Assembly: GCA_022360135.1 (NCBI GenBank)
Contig: JAKSDM010001750.1
Location: forward strand, 1-12,685
Length of the DNA: 12,685 bases
Origin: Pseudanabaenales cyanobacterium
Lineage (GTDB): Bacteria; Cyanobacteriota; Cyanobacteriia; Phormidesmidales; Phormidesmidaceae
Direction: 5' to 3'
Below the pieces are notes generated by a model, which did no database searches, was not told the DNA's origin, and was given only the letters and a program-made list of their open reading frames with translations. Shown one piece after another: positions 1 to 6,111 of the stretch (the stretch's first letter is position 1; each line of letters opens with the position of its first letter). The position numbers and the translations under genes are program-made.

Positions 1-1
1 G

Positions 2-454
2 CAAACCCGGTTAGAGGTCTTAATTACTCAACTGGACCCTGATTTTCGCCGTCAGGTGGCTGAAAATCTGCAATTGCCCCTTGACAGCATAGAACGGTTA
101 ACTGATCTGGCTCAGATCGAGGCCACCCTGATAGACACATTACCCGCTTGTGAGCATCCGAGTGAAATTTACCAGATCCTAAGTCAGCATGATCTATCGA
201 CGCTGCTATTGGTTAGCGTCCGTAACCCACGCCCCCTCGGTCAACTTATCTGGCAATATCTGACCACCTGGTCTAAAGTCAAACCCCCTCTGAATGGAAA
301 TGACTTCAAGGCTTTAGGCTACAAACCCGGACCCCAGTTTAAAACCCTCTTAGCAACTTTAATGGCGGCCACACTGGATGGAGAGATTCGGGATCGCTCA
401 GAGGCGGAGGCGTTTTTGGCGGCCCATTACCCCGTTTCAGACAAATCGGGGTAG
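2..454 (+). CDS. C-terminal end of CCA tRNA nucleotidyltransferase / poly(A) polymerase-family protein (5' partial)
   Basis: The frame is open from the first complete codon of the window to a TAG at 452-454, giving the last 150 residues of a longer protein; the true start lies outside. The visible part is helical and ends with a segment containing LNGNDFKALGYKPGPQFK, then ATLDGEIRDRSEAEAFL. That pattern (GxD, LGYKPGP, then a D/E-rich helix) is the usual C-terminus of bacterial CCA-adding enzymes and poly(A) polymerase-like proteins. Known for the family: these enzymes add or repair the tRNA 3' CCA end in the cytoplasm, and the cyanobacterial versions are often about 900 residues with DHH and CBS domains ahead of the transferase. 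None of those domains is in the window, so the assignment rests on the tail alone. A GTG at 56 would give a 132-residue ORF but is internal to the conserved region, so it is not a start. Confidence 0.8.
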   Translation, partial: QTRLEVLITQLDPDFRRQVAENLQLPLDSIERLTDLAQIEATLIDTLPACEHPSEIYQILSQHDLSTLLLVSVRNPRPLGQLIWQYLTTWSKVKPPLNGNDFKALGYKPGPQFKTLLATLMAATLDGEIRDRSEAEAFLAAHYPVSDKSG

Positions 455-706
455 TCTTTATGTCTGGCTTAAAATTATGGCTTATCTCTTATCTAAGGAT
501 AGCGATCCTCCATTTGTGTAGAATGCATTTTAGTCAAGATAGAGGGTAGAGTATCGAGCGGAGTCAATTCAAATAAAAACCCTATATTCTCAAAATCTTG
601 TTATTTTCATAGAAATGGTCCAATTTAGCCTCAATTCACCAGGCGATAAACAGAAACAGGTTAGGATAATCAGAAGTCTTGATTAACGCTGTTCCTAACC
701 TCCTGC

Positions 707-2419
707 ATGACTCTGCTGATCGGCGCCGCTCTTCAGAATGGCCATTACGTGCTTGACTCCGTTACCCATCAGGACGATTCTGGCGCAATTTACCGAGGCA
801 CTCATGTAACCTCGGGTCAAGTGGTCTCTGTCAAATTGCTGAGGGACAACCTGCCTCAGTATTTGGAGTCATTTTTGCTGCGGGCTGAGTTAATAGATCA
901 GATCCAGCGTTTGGCTCAACTGCGGCATCCCAATATTGTGGACAATCTAAATTGCTTTGAGGAGAACGAACTTCTTTTCATCACTATGGAAGCAGATGTG
1001 GGCCTATCCCTAGCTCAGATTGTGGGATCCACTAGACCTCGACCTTTACCCGAAGCCACCGCGCTTAGATATATGTATCAGATTGCCGATGCTGTATCGG
1101 CAGTTCGGCAGGTGGGCCTGCAGCACCTAGATCTGGATCCGCGACTGATCTTCCGTAAAGCTGGAACGAACCGGATCGTGTTAACGGGCTTTGGGTTTTC
1201 ATTGGTTTCCCTAGCCGATAACAACCCCCTACCGAGTAATCTGACCGTCTCTCATCAGGACGCCTTTCAAGCAAACTTACAATCCGCCCTGAAGACAAGC
1301 AAGTCTGATATCTATAGACTCGCCGCCCTGCTCCATTATCTGCTCACCGGCGAGTTGATTACGCCAGGTAGCCAAAGGGGATTAGAGCTATTGTCGCCAA
1401 ACCGACGAACCCATATTAGCAAGGCGACTGAGCAGGCCATTCAGCTGGGTTTAGGTCTGCCTAATCAGGCCCCTATATCCGCACTGAAGGAATGGGTAAC
1501 CCTGCTGCCTGATTTGGCCAGTGTCAGTTCTGAAGCCCAGGTTGAGAAACCAGTATTTAAACCAGATAGCAAATTGGATAAGCCCACTGCGATCGCATCC
1601 GCCTCTCCCATACGGTCCCAGACACCCTCTCGATCAACAATTCAAGCCGCCACATCCGATCAACGCCAGATTAGCCTTTCAACGCCTGCCAAGTTACCTG
1701 TAAGACCTGCCAAACCAAGGCTTAAAATTCGAAATTTTGCCCTGATCACGACCGCCTTTGTGTCCGCCCTGATGGGATTGGGATTTGGAACGGTTTTGCG
1801 CTATGGCGCGCCTAGTCAGTCCGGCGGTATCAGATTCGACCCCGATCAATCATTTCCGCCGCTGGACAACTGGTTGGAAGAGCAGCCAGCGGTTAATTTT
1901 GATTCTCCCTATCTGCCATCAGAAAAATCCTTAGCCGGTCAGTCTAGAGCCAGGCGAACCAATGTACCCCCCCCTAGATCTGATCCCTCTAGCGCTCAAC
2001 CAACAGACAATCCAACCAGACAGGAGGGGGAATTTAATTGGCTTGAGCAAGAGTCCATCATCCCAGATTACCCGGCCCTTAAAAAGCCAAGGTCTTCCTT
2101 CGGCTCGTTGTCGACCTATCCAGAAACGATGAGTCCCCTCACCCATACTCAAGCATCTCCCAAACCCACTTTTCCTGATGCGGAGCCCTTACCCTCAGTA
2201 GCCCCAAATCCCTCAACCAGCTCAGAAACCTTGCCAGCGACGGAAATCCCTGACGGCTTAAACGACGATGTTGAATCCTTGGTTGAATCTTCCTCTGGAT
2301 CTGATCAACTAGCCCTCCCCATGCCAGCGCCAGCGCCTATTGTTGCGCCATCTCCAGCAGCGGTGCTAGAACTGCCGACGGAGATTGTAGAGCCCACTGA
2401 ATCCTCACTGCCGGATTAG
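707..2419 (+). CDS. Membrane-anchored Ser/Thr protein kinase-like protein, probable pseudokinase
   Basis: A 570-residue protein with a kinase-like fold at about residues 10-270, a linker rich in Ser, Pro and Lys, one membrane segment at about 343-364 and a Pro/Ser-rich tail of about 200 residues likely outside the cytoplasm. Kinase landmarks seen are the ATP-site lysine in VSVKLLR (K43), RHPNIV (73-78), the subdomain IX pattern KSDIYRLAALLHYLLTGE (D201) and HLD in place of HRD (140-142). Several catalytic features are lost: no glycine-rich loop, Asp instead of Lys two residues after D142, Leu instead of the metal-binding Asn (L147), and GFG instead of DFG (161-163). It therefore probably binds partners or nucleotide without normal phosphotransfer; that is inference. 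The tail carries two similar NWLE motifs (388-391 and 444-447). The start ATG has no purine-rich Shine-Dalgarno; the preceding bases read cctcc. A dispersed repeat follows the stop. Confidence 0.85.
   Translation: MTLLIGAALQNGHYVLDSVTHQDDSGAIYRGTHVTSGQVVSVKLLRDNLPQYLESFLLRAELIDQIQRLAQLRHPNIVDNLNCFEENELLFITMEADVGLSLAQIVGSTRPRPLPEATALRYMYQIADAVSAVRQVGLQHLDLDPRLIFRKAGTNRIVLTGFGFSLVSLADNNPLPSNLTVSHQDAFQANLQSALKTSKSDIYRLAALLHYLLTGELITPGSQRGLELLSPNRRTHISKATEQAIQLGLGLPNQAPISALKEWVTLLPDLASVSSEAQVEKPVFKPDSKLDKPTAIASASPIRSQTPSRSTIQAATSDQRQISLSTPAKLPVRPAKPRLKIRNFALITTAFVSALMGLGFGTVLRYGAPSQSGGIRFDPDQSFPPLDNWLEEQPAVNFDSPYLPSEKSLAGQSRARRTNVPPPRSDPSSAQPTDNPTRQEGEFNWLEQESIIPDYPALKKPRSSFGSLSTYPETMSPLTHTQASPKPTFPDAEPLPSVAPNPSTSSETLPATEIPDGLNDDVESLVESSSGSDQLALPMPAPAPIVAPSPAAVLELPTEIVEPTESSLPD
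1589..1596. repeat. HIP1 octamer GCGATCGC
   Basis: Perfect copy of the highly iterated palindrome common in many cyanobacterial genomes. It lies in the linker part of the pseudokinase gene and supports the taxonomic placement. Confidence 0.9.
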
Positions 2420-2463
2420 CCGCAAACGGATTTTCGGAAGCAGCCTGTTGGCTCACGGGTGAG

Positions 2464-2546
2464 ATATAGCAATTCTCACTTGGGTTGAACACATCTCATA
2501 AAGGCGAGGTGTAGGGTGTAGTCAATGCAATTGAGAACCACTATAG
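2464..2546 (+). repeat. MITE-like dispersed repeat, copy 1
   Basis: An element of about 83 bp between the pseudokinase and the DUF6825-like gene. Its ends are imperfect inverted repeats: the left end reads tatagcaattctca, and the right end read in reverse complement is tatagtggttctca (11 of 14 positions match). Both ends carry TA, as expected for elements mobilised by IS630/Tc1-type transposases that duplicate a TA target. It shares an ordered series of blocks with 10848-10930, including an exact 13-bp match (agggtgtagtcaa at 2513-2525 and 10905-10917). It is too short to encode a transposase. Naming it a MITE is inference from ends and length; only two copies are visible here. Confidence 0.65.
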
Positions 2547-2620
2547 ATCACATCGCCTGAATTTCTTCCCGTCGCCTAAAAATGCCATTTGGGTTAGACA
2601 AGGAGCTAGAAAGAGCAAGT

Positions 2621-2626
2621 TATAAT
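2621..2626 (+). promoter_or_regulatory. Perfect -10 box TATAAT upstream of the DUF6825-like gene
   Basis: TATAAT lies 28 bp before the preferred ATG at 2655, which would give a leader of about 20 nt. No good -35 hexamer stands at 16-18 bp; TTAGAC at 2594-2599 is too far (21 bp). The position argues against starting translation at the GTG at 2637, which would leave almost no leader. Confidence 0.45.
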
Positions 2627-2654
2627 CTTTGCAGATGTGTGTAAAGATTCCTTT

Positions 2655-2978
2655 ATGAGCAATTCAATGGTTCACGCCTTTTTTATCGGCAGAGCCCTGG
2701 CCTCAGCCATTGGCGAACAGATAGAGAACTTGATGACGGATGGATTAAGTAATCTGGGTAAATTTGACGCCGAGCAACGGGAGAACTTACGCCAATTTAC
2801 CGAAGAAGTCTTAGCCCGAGCTGAGCGAGAGGAAGCAGAGGCCATGCAAGGTCGGTCGTCTGCTACAACATCCACAGAGCAACCGCCTCAAGATTTACAG
2901 GCAACCATTGACAATTTGCGGGCTGAGATTGCTCAGGTACGGGCTGCTTTACAGCAATACCGCGCGTCTTCGACATAA
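2655..2978 (+). CDS. Small conserved cyanobacterial protein, DUF6825-like
   Basis: A soluble protein of 107 residues with no signal peptide or membrane segment. It starts MSNSMVHAFFIGRALA, continues through an amphipathic helix with GKFDAEQRENLRQFTEEV, has a Gln/Thr/Ser-rich hinge (about 67-80), and ends in a short helix, LQATIDNLRAEIAQVRAAL, with heptad-like hydrophobic spacing that suggests a coiled coil. From memory, the N-terminal HAFFxGRA and GKFDAEQRExLRxF patterns match a family conserved across cyanobacteria and present in plants (DUF6825), with no established biochemical function. I chose the ATG at 2655 because the family motif follows directly and a TATAAT sits 28 bp upstream; the in-frame GTG at 2637 would add six residues. 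It lies 64 bp ahead of the ABC1 kinase gene on the same strand, so co-transcription is plausible. Confidence 0.75.
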   Translation: MSNSMVHAFFIGRALASAIGEQIENLMTDGLSNLGKFDAEQRENLRQFTEEVLARAEREEAEAMQGRSSATTSTEQPPQDLQATIDNLRAEIAQVRAALQQYRASST

Positions 2979-3032
2979 CCCTTTCAAAGGTTCGCGATCG
3001 GCTTTAATGGAGTTCACTGATACGCTGCAACT

Positions 3033-3037
3033 AGGAG
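3033..3037 (+). promoter_or_regulatory. Shine-Dalgarno AGGAG deciding the GTG start of the ABC1 kinase
   Basis: AGGAG ends 5 nt before GTG at 3043. It supports that start over internal ATGs, the first of which falls within the conserved region at about residue 83. Confidence 0.6.
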
Positions 3038-3042
3038 CTTGA

Positions 3043-4905
3043 GTGTCTGCCCTCTCTAGAGAATCAATTTCATCCTCTGTTTCATCCGCCTCCGCTGATT
3101 TGAAGGATTCCTTCGGTGAATCGGCGAACAATTCAAGGAATGCGCCGAGCCCCTTAGCAAGCTCCTCTTATCCTCCTTATCAAACAGGCCTACATTCTGA
3201 GTTGTTGAAGCAGAAAGATTATCAGCAGCCTTTGGCCGACAAAGCCTATCGCTGGAACCGAGAAAGCTATTCGAGCACAAGGCGCTTTATGGATATCTGG
3301 TCCTTTGTGCTGAAGCTGATGTCCGCCCGCTGGCTTTACAATAAAGCCTGGAGTTATGGCGGCTTGATCACTGATGAAAAAAAGGCGGCTCGACGTCGGA
3401 AACTCGCTATCTGGATTCGAGAAACGCTACTGGAATTGGGCCCTACTTTTATCAAAGTAGGTCAGCTATTCTCCACCCGGGCTGACTTATTTCCGATTGA
3501 ATACGTCGAAGAACTCTCCAAGTTACAGGACAAGGTGCCTGCCTTTAGTTATGAACAGATTAAAGATATTGTCGAAGCTGACTTGGGCAAATCAGTTCCT
3601 GGGTTATACAAGACGTTTGATCCCATTCCTCTGGCGGCCGCCAGTTTAGGTCAGGTGCATCGCGCCCAACTTCACTCAGGAGATGAAGTAGTTGTCAAAG
3701 TCCAACGGCCTGGATTGCACAAGCTGTTTACCATTGACCTTTCTATCCTCAAAGGCATAGCCCGCTATTTTCAGAATCATCCAGAATGGGGGCGAGGACG
3801 TGAATGGATGGGAATTTATGAAGAGTGCTGTCGCATTCTCTGGCAGGAAATTGACTATCTCAATGAAGGCCGAAATGCAGACACCTTCCGCCGTAATTTT
3901 CGCAACGAAGAGTGGGTTCAAGTGCCGCGAGTCTATTGGCGATATACCTCACCCCGAGTCTTAACCCTTCAGTACCTGCCAGGCATCAAAATCAGCCATT
4001 ATGAATCCCTGGAAGCGGCTGGGCTTGATCGGGGGCGATTGGCTCGATTGGGCGCTCAAGCCTATTTGCATCAACTCCTCAATGATGGCTTTTTTCATGC
4101 CGATCCCCACCCAGGCAACATCGCCGTTAGCCCTGAGGGATCACTGATTTTTTATGACTTTGGCATGATGGGTCAGGTATTGCCCATAACCCGGCAAAAA
4201 CTTATGCAGACCTTTTTGGGGGTGGCTCAAAAGAACGCCGAGCAGGTGATGGCTTCTTTGATCGAACTCGGAGCGCTGACCAAAGTTGAGGATATGGGCC
4301 CAGTTAGGCGATCGGTTCAGTATATATTAGATAATTTTATGGACCAACCCTTTGAAGAACAGTCAGTTGGCTCCATTAGCGATGATCTATACGCCATTGC
4401 CTACGATCAGCCTTTTCGCTTCCCAGCCACTTTTACGTTCGTGATGCGGGCCTTTACCACCCTTGAAGGCGTAGGCAAGGGACTCGATCCAGAGTTTAAT
4501 TTTATGGAAGCAGCTAAACCATTTGCGTCACAACTTATGGCAAACGGAAATTCCTCAGATCCTAATAGTCTTTTCGGCGAACTTGGTCGTCAAGCGGCCC
4601 AGGTCAGCAGCACCGCCCTGGGGCTGCCTCGCCGAATTGAAGATACCCTGGAAAAGTTGGAGCGCGGAGACATTCGCGTCCGCGTCCGCTCGATTGAAAC
4701 CGATCGGATCCTAAGGCGAGTTAGTGGCGTTAATATGGCGACTAACTACACAGTGTTAGTGGGTACTTTTACCTTATCCGCTACGATCTTGTTGGTTAGC
4801 GAGTATTTCTTGTTGGCGGCGCTTGCTGCTGCTGTTGCAGTCTTTGCCGGTTTTGCTTTAGTGCGTCTTTTGATGCAGTTAGGCCGAGCTGAGCGGATGC
4901 CCTAA
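3043..4905 (+). CDS. ABC1/UbiB/COQ8-family atypical protein kinase
   Basis: A 620-residue ABC1-family protein with all family signatures: the KxGQ motif (K138-Q141 in LGPTFIKVGQLFSTRADLFP), the alanine-rich loop AAASLGQ replacing the glycine loop (198-204), the ATP-site lysine in VVVKVQRPG (K219), HADPHPGN with catalytic Asp and metal-binding Asn (D354, N359), and the DFG metal site (D372). Two hydrophobic C-terminal segments (about 569-585 and 589-610) suggest membrane attachment. Known for the family: UbiB/COQ8 proteins act as ATPases or unorthodox kinases in quinone biosynthesis, and plastid ABC1 kinases influence prenyl-lipid metabolism and photosynthetic stress; the substrate of this one cannot be read from sequence. 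The first 65 residues are Ser-rich and look disordered, with conservation starting near YRWNRESYSS. The stop lies 3 bp before a possible GTG, and 33 bp before the preferred ATG, of the PP2C gene, so the two are probably one transcript. Confidence 0.93.
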   Translation: MSALSRESISSSVSSASADLKDSFGESANNSRNAPSPLASSSYPPYQTGLHSELLKQKDYQQPLADKAYRWNRESYSSTRRFMDIWSFVLKLMSARWLYNKAWSYGGLITDEKKAARRRKLAIWIRETLLELGPTFIKVGQLFSTRADLFPIEYVEELSKLQDKVPAFSYEQIKDIVEADLGKSVPGLYKTFDPIPLAAASLGQVHRAQLHSGDEVVVKVQRPGLHKLFTIDLSILKGIARYFQNHPEWGRGREWMGIYEECCRILWQEIDYLNEGRNADTFRRNFRNEEWVQVPRVYWRYTSPRVLTLQYLPGIKISHYESLEAAGLDRGRLARLGAQAYLHQLLNDGFFHADPHPGNIAVSPEGSLIFYDFGMMGQVLPITRQKLMQTFLGVAQKNAEQVMASLIELGALTKVEDMGPVRRSVQYILDNFMDQPFEEQSVGSISDDLYAIAYDQPFRFPATFTFVMRAFTTLEGVGKGLDPEFNFMEAAKPFASQLMANGNSSDPNSLFGELGRQAAQVSSTALGLPRRIEDTLEKLERGDIRVRVRSIETDRILRRVSGVNMATNYTVLVGTFTLSATILLVSEYFLLAALAAAVAVFAGFALVRLLMQLGRAERMP

Positions 4906-4938
4906 CCTGTGTCACGCCTTGAGGTGCCGATTTACACT

Positions 4939-5787
4939 ATGAAACGCTTCTTTTCGGGCCTGACTGATCCCGGCCTTTTGCGCTCAAGTAATCAAGACGC
5001 TTACTATCATGATCCAAAGGGTCGATTTTTCGTTGTGGCGGATGGCATGGGCGGTCATGCAGGCGGTCAAGAAGCAAGTCGGATCGCAACGAATGCAATT
5101 CGCATCTATCTAGAAGAACACTGGGAGACCCAAAAGTCCTCTAAGGTATTGCTGAAGCAGGCTTTCCTAGAGGCGAATCAGGCTATCCTAAAGGATCAGA
5201 GTATCCACCCGGAACGCTCTGATATGGGCACTACCGCCGTTGTCTTGATCTTTAGGGAAGATCAGCATCCCTGGTGCGCCCATGTGGGAGATTCTCGTCT
5301 CTATCAGTTACGGGATTCAAAATTAGAACAAATTACCGAGGATCATACTTGGGTTGCACGGGCCATTCGCGAAGGGGAATTGACAGTCAACCAATCTAAG
5401 ACTCATCCTTGGCGCCATGTATTGTCTCAGTGTCTAGGTCGTGAAGACCTGCAGAAGATTGATATCCAACCTGTGCAAGTGGATCCTGGCGATCTGTTTC
5501 TGCTATGTAGTGATGGGTTGACAGAAGAACTATCCGATCACTTAATTGCTTCCCATCTAATATCCATCACACATCTAATATCCATCACAGCCTGTGAAGC
5601 GGCGGCGGAAGCCTTGGTCGCCTCTGCAAAACAGCGAGGCGGACGGGATAACATCACCGTCATTCTGGTCGGCTTGCCCCAGTCATTGGAAGGTAAACAG
5701 TCATTGGAGGGTAAATTAGAGGCCAGTGAGGAAGCGCCTCCCAATCAGGAGGATGGAAGCGATCAGGAGGTAGAAACTGGGGATTAG
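4939..5787 (+). CDS. PP2C-type Ser/Thr protein phosphatase
   Basis: A cytoplasmic metal-dependent phosphatase of 282 residues from the ATG at 4939. PP2C motifs are in order: RSSNQDAYY (D20), VVADGMGGHAGG with the metal-binding D35, GTTAVVLIF, AHVGDSRLYQL, ITEDHTWV, LSQCLG, LLCSDGLTEEL (D192) and GGRDNITVILV (D237). All metal-ligand aspartates are present, so it should be active. In-frame GTGs at 4909 and 4924 could extend it by 10 or 5 residues; I prefer the ATG because MKRFFSGLTDPGLLRSSNQD is a typical bacterial PP2C beginning, though none of these starts has a well-spaced Shine-Dalgarno. Two 18-bp in-frame tandem duplications are visible, giving HLISIT twice (5554-5589) and QSLEGK twice (5680-5715). 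The acidic tail follows the second. Its neighbour is the ABC1 kinase, an obvious but unproven opposing partner. Confidence 0.93.
   Translation: MKRFFSGLTDPGLLRSSNQDAYYHDPKGRFFVVADGMGGHAGGQEASRIATNAIRIYLEEHWETQKSSKVLLKQAFLEANQAILKDQSIHPERSDMGTTAVVLIFREDQHPWCAHVGDSRLYQLRDSKLEQITEDHTWVARAIREGELTVNQSKTHPWRHVLSQCLGREDLQKIDIQPVQVDPGDLFLLCSDGLTEELSDHLIASHLISITHLISITACEAAAEALVASAKQRGGRDNITVILVGLPQSLEGKQSLEGKLEASEEAPPNQEDGSDQEVETGD
5554..5589 (+). repeat. Perfect 18-bp tandem duplication inside the PP2C gene
   Basis: The unit catctaatatccatcaca occurs at 5554-5571 and again at 5572-5589 with no mismatch. It is in frame and inserts a second HLISIT between the SDGLTEEL motif and the next helix. Complete identity suggests a recent slippage event. 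Confidence 0.95.
5680..5715 (+). repeat. Near-perfect 18-bp tandem duplication in the PP2C 3' region
   Basis: The unit cagtcattggaaggtaaa at 5680-5697 is followed by a copy at 5698-5715 differing at one base (a to g). It is in frame and encodes QSLEGK twice, just after the last PP2C beta strand. Confidence 0.95.
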
Positions 5788-5866
5788 GGATTTTGTTTGT
5801 ACTGAGCAAATTCACTGGCGGCTAATTGATAGAACTGCCTAAATCCTGCCATTGAGTCCACCTTGC

Positions 5867-5881
5867 GGTAACGGAGTTACC
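5867..5881 (+). promoter_or_regulatory. Hairpin enclosing the nblA Shine-Dalgarno
   Basis: GGTAAC (5867-5872) and GTTACC (5876-5881) are perfect inverted arms around a GGA loop. The Shine-Dalgarno GGAG (5873-5876) is 7 nt before the nblA ATG and lies in the loop plus the first stem base. Folding would hinder ribosome entry. The structure is seen in sequence; regulation by it is inference. Confidence 0.6.
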
Positions 5882-5883
5882 CC

Positions 5884-6078
5884 ATGCACGAACCTTTTCA
5901 ATTCTCTCTAGAACAGCAATTTAGTCTGCGCTCGTTTGAAACTCAGGTAAAGCATATGAGCCGCGAACAAGCTCAGGATTTTCTGGTCAAACTCTATGAA
6001 CAAATGATGATGCGAGAAATTATGTACCAGTATTTTCTCAAACAAGAATGGGGAATTCAGCCTAAATCCCAGCCCTAG
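5884..6078 (+). CDS. nblA: Phycobilisome degradation protein NblA
   Basis: A 64-residue protein matching NblA along its whole length, which is the usual family size. The diagnostic core SLEQQFSLRSFETQV, then MSREQAQDFLVKLYEQMMMRE and YQYFLKQEWG, is complete. Known for the family: NblA is a small helical dimer that binds phycobiliproteins and the Clp chaperone HspC/ClpC and triggers phycobilisome dismantling during nitrogen, sulfur or other nutrient stress; it acts at the thylakoid surface. The gene lies 96 bp after the PP2C gene and 33 bp before the universal stress protein gene. The spacer holds an imperfect dyad (5796-5810) and the start-site hairpin described separately, so its own promoter in the spacer is likely although I could not place convincing -35/-10 boxes. 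No NtcA consensus GTA-N8-TAC was found upstream. Confidence 0.95.
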   Translation: MHEPFQFSLEQQFSLRSFETQVKHMSREQAQDFLVKLYEQMMMREIMYQYFLKQEWGIQPKSQP

Positions 6079-6111
6079 ACTGGCTAATTTGCTCTCATAA
6101 ACAGGTGGCTT

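Noticed and set aside
1065..1298. Antisense ORFs within the pseudokinase, ABC1 kinase and other genes
   Set aside because: They lie opposite strongly conserved coding regions and show no family features; they are shadow frames.
2442..2453. Small hairpin agcc-tgtt-ggct after the pseudokinase stop
   Set aside because: Only 4 bp with no T-run after it; not a credible intrinsic terminator.
3377..3384. A-AAA-AAG slippery heptamer in the zero frame of the ABC1 kinase gene
   Set aside because: It encodes a Lys-rich stretch expected there, both sides are needed for the conserved kinase, and no stimulatory structure was evident; chance is the better explanation.
5868..5880. Possible NtcA site (GTA...TAC) upstream of nblA
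   Set aside because: The spacing is 7 instead of the consensus 8, and it overlaps the ribosome-binding region, so it does not fit an activator site; a hairpin reading is simpler.
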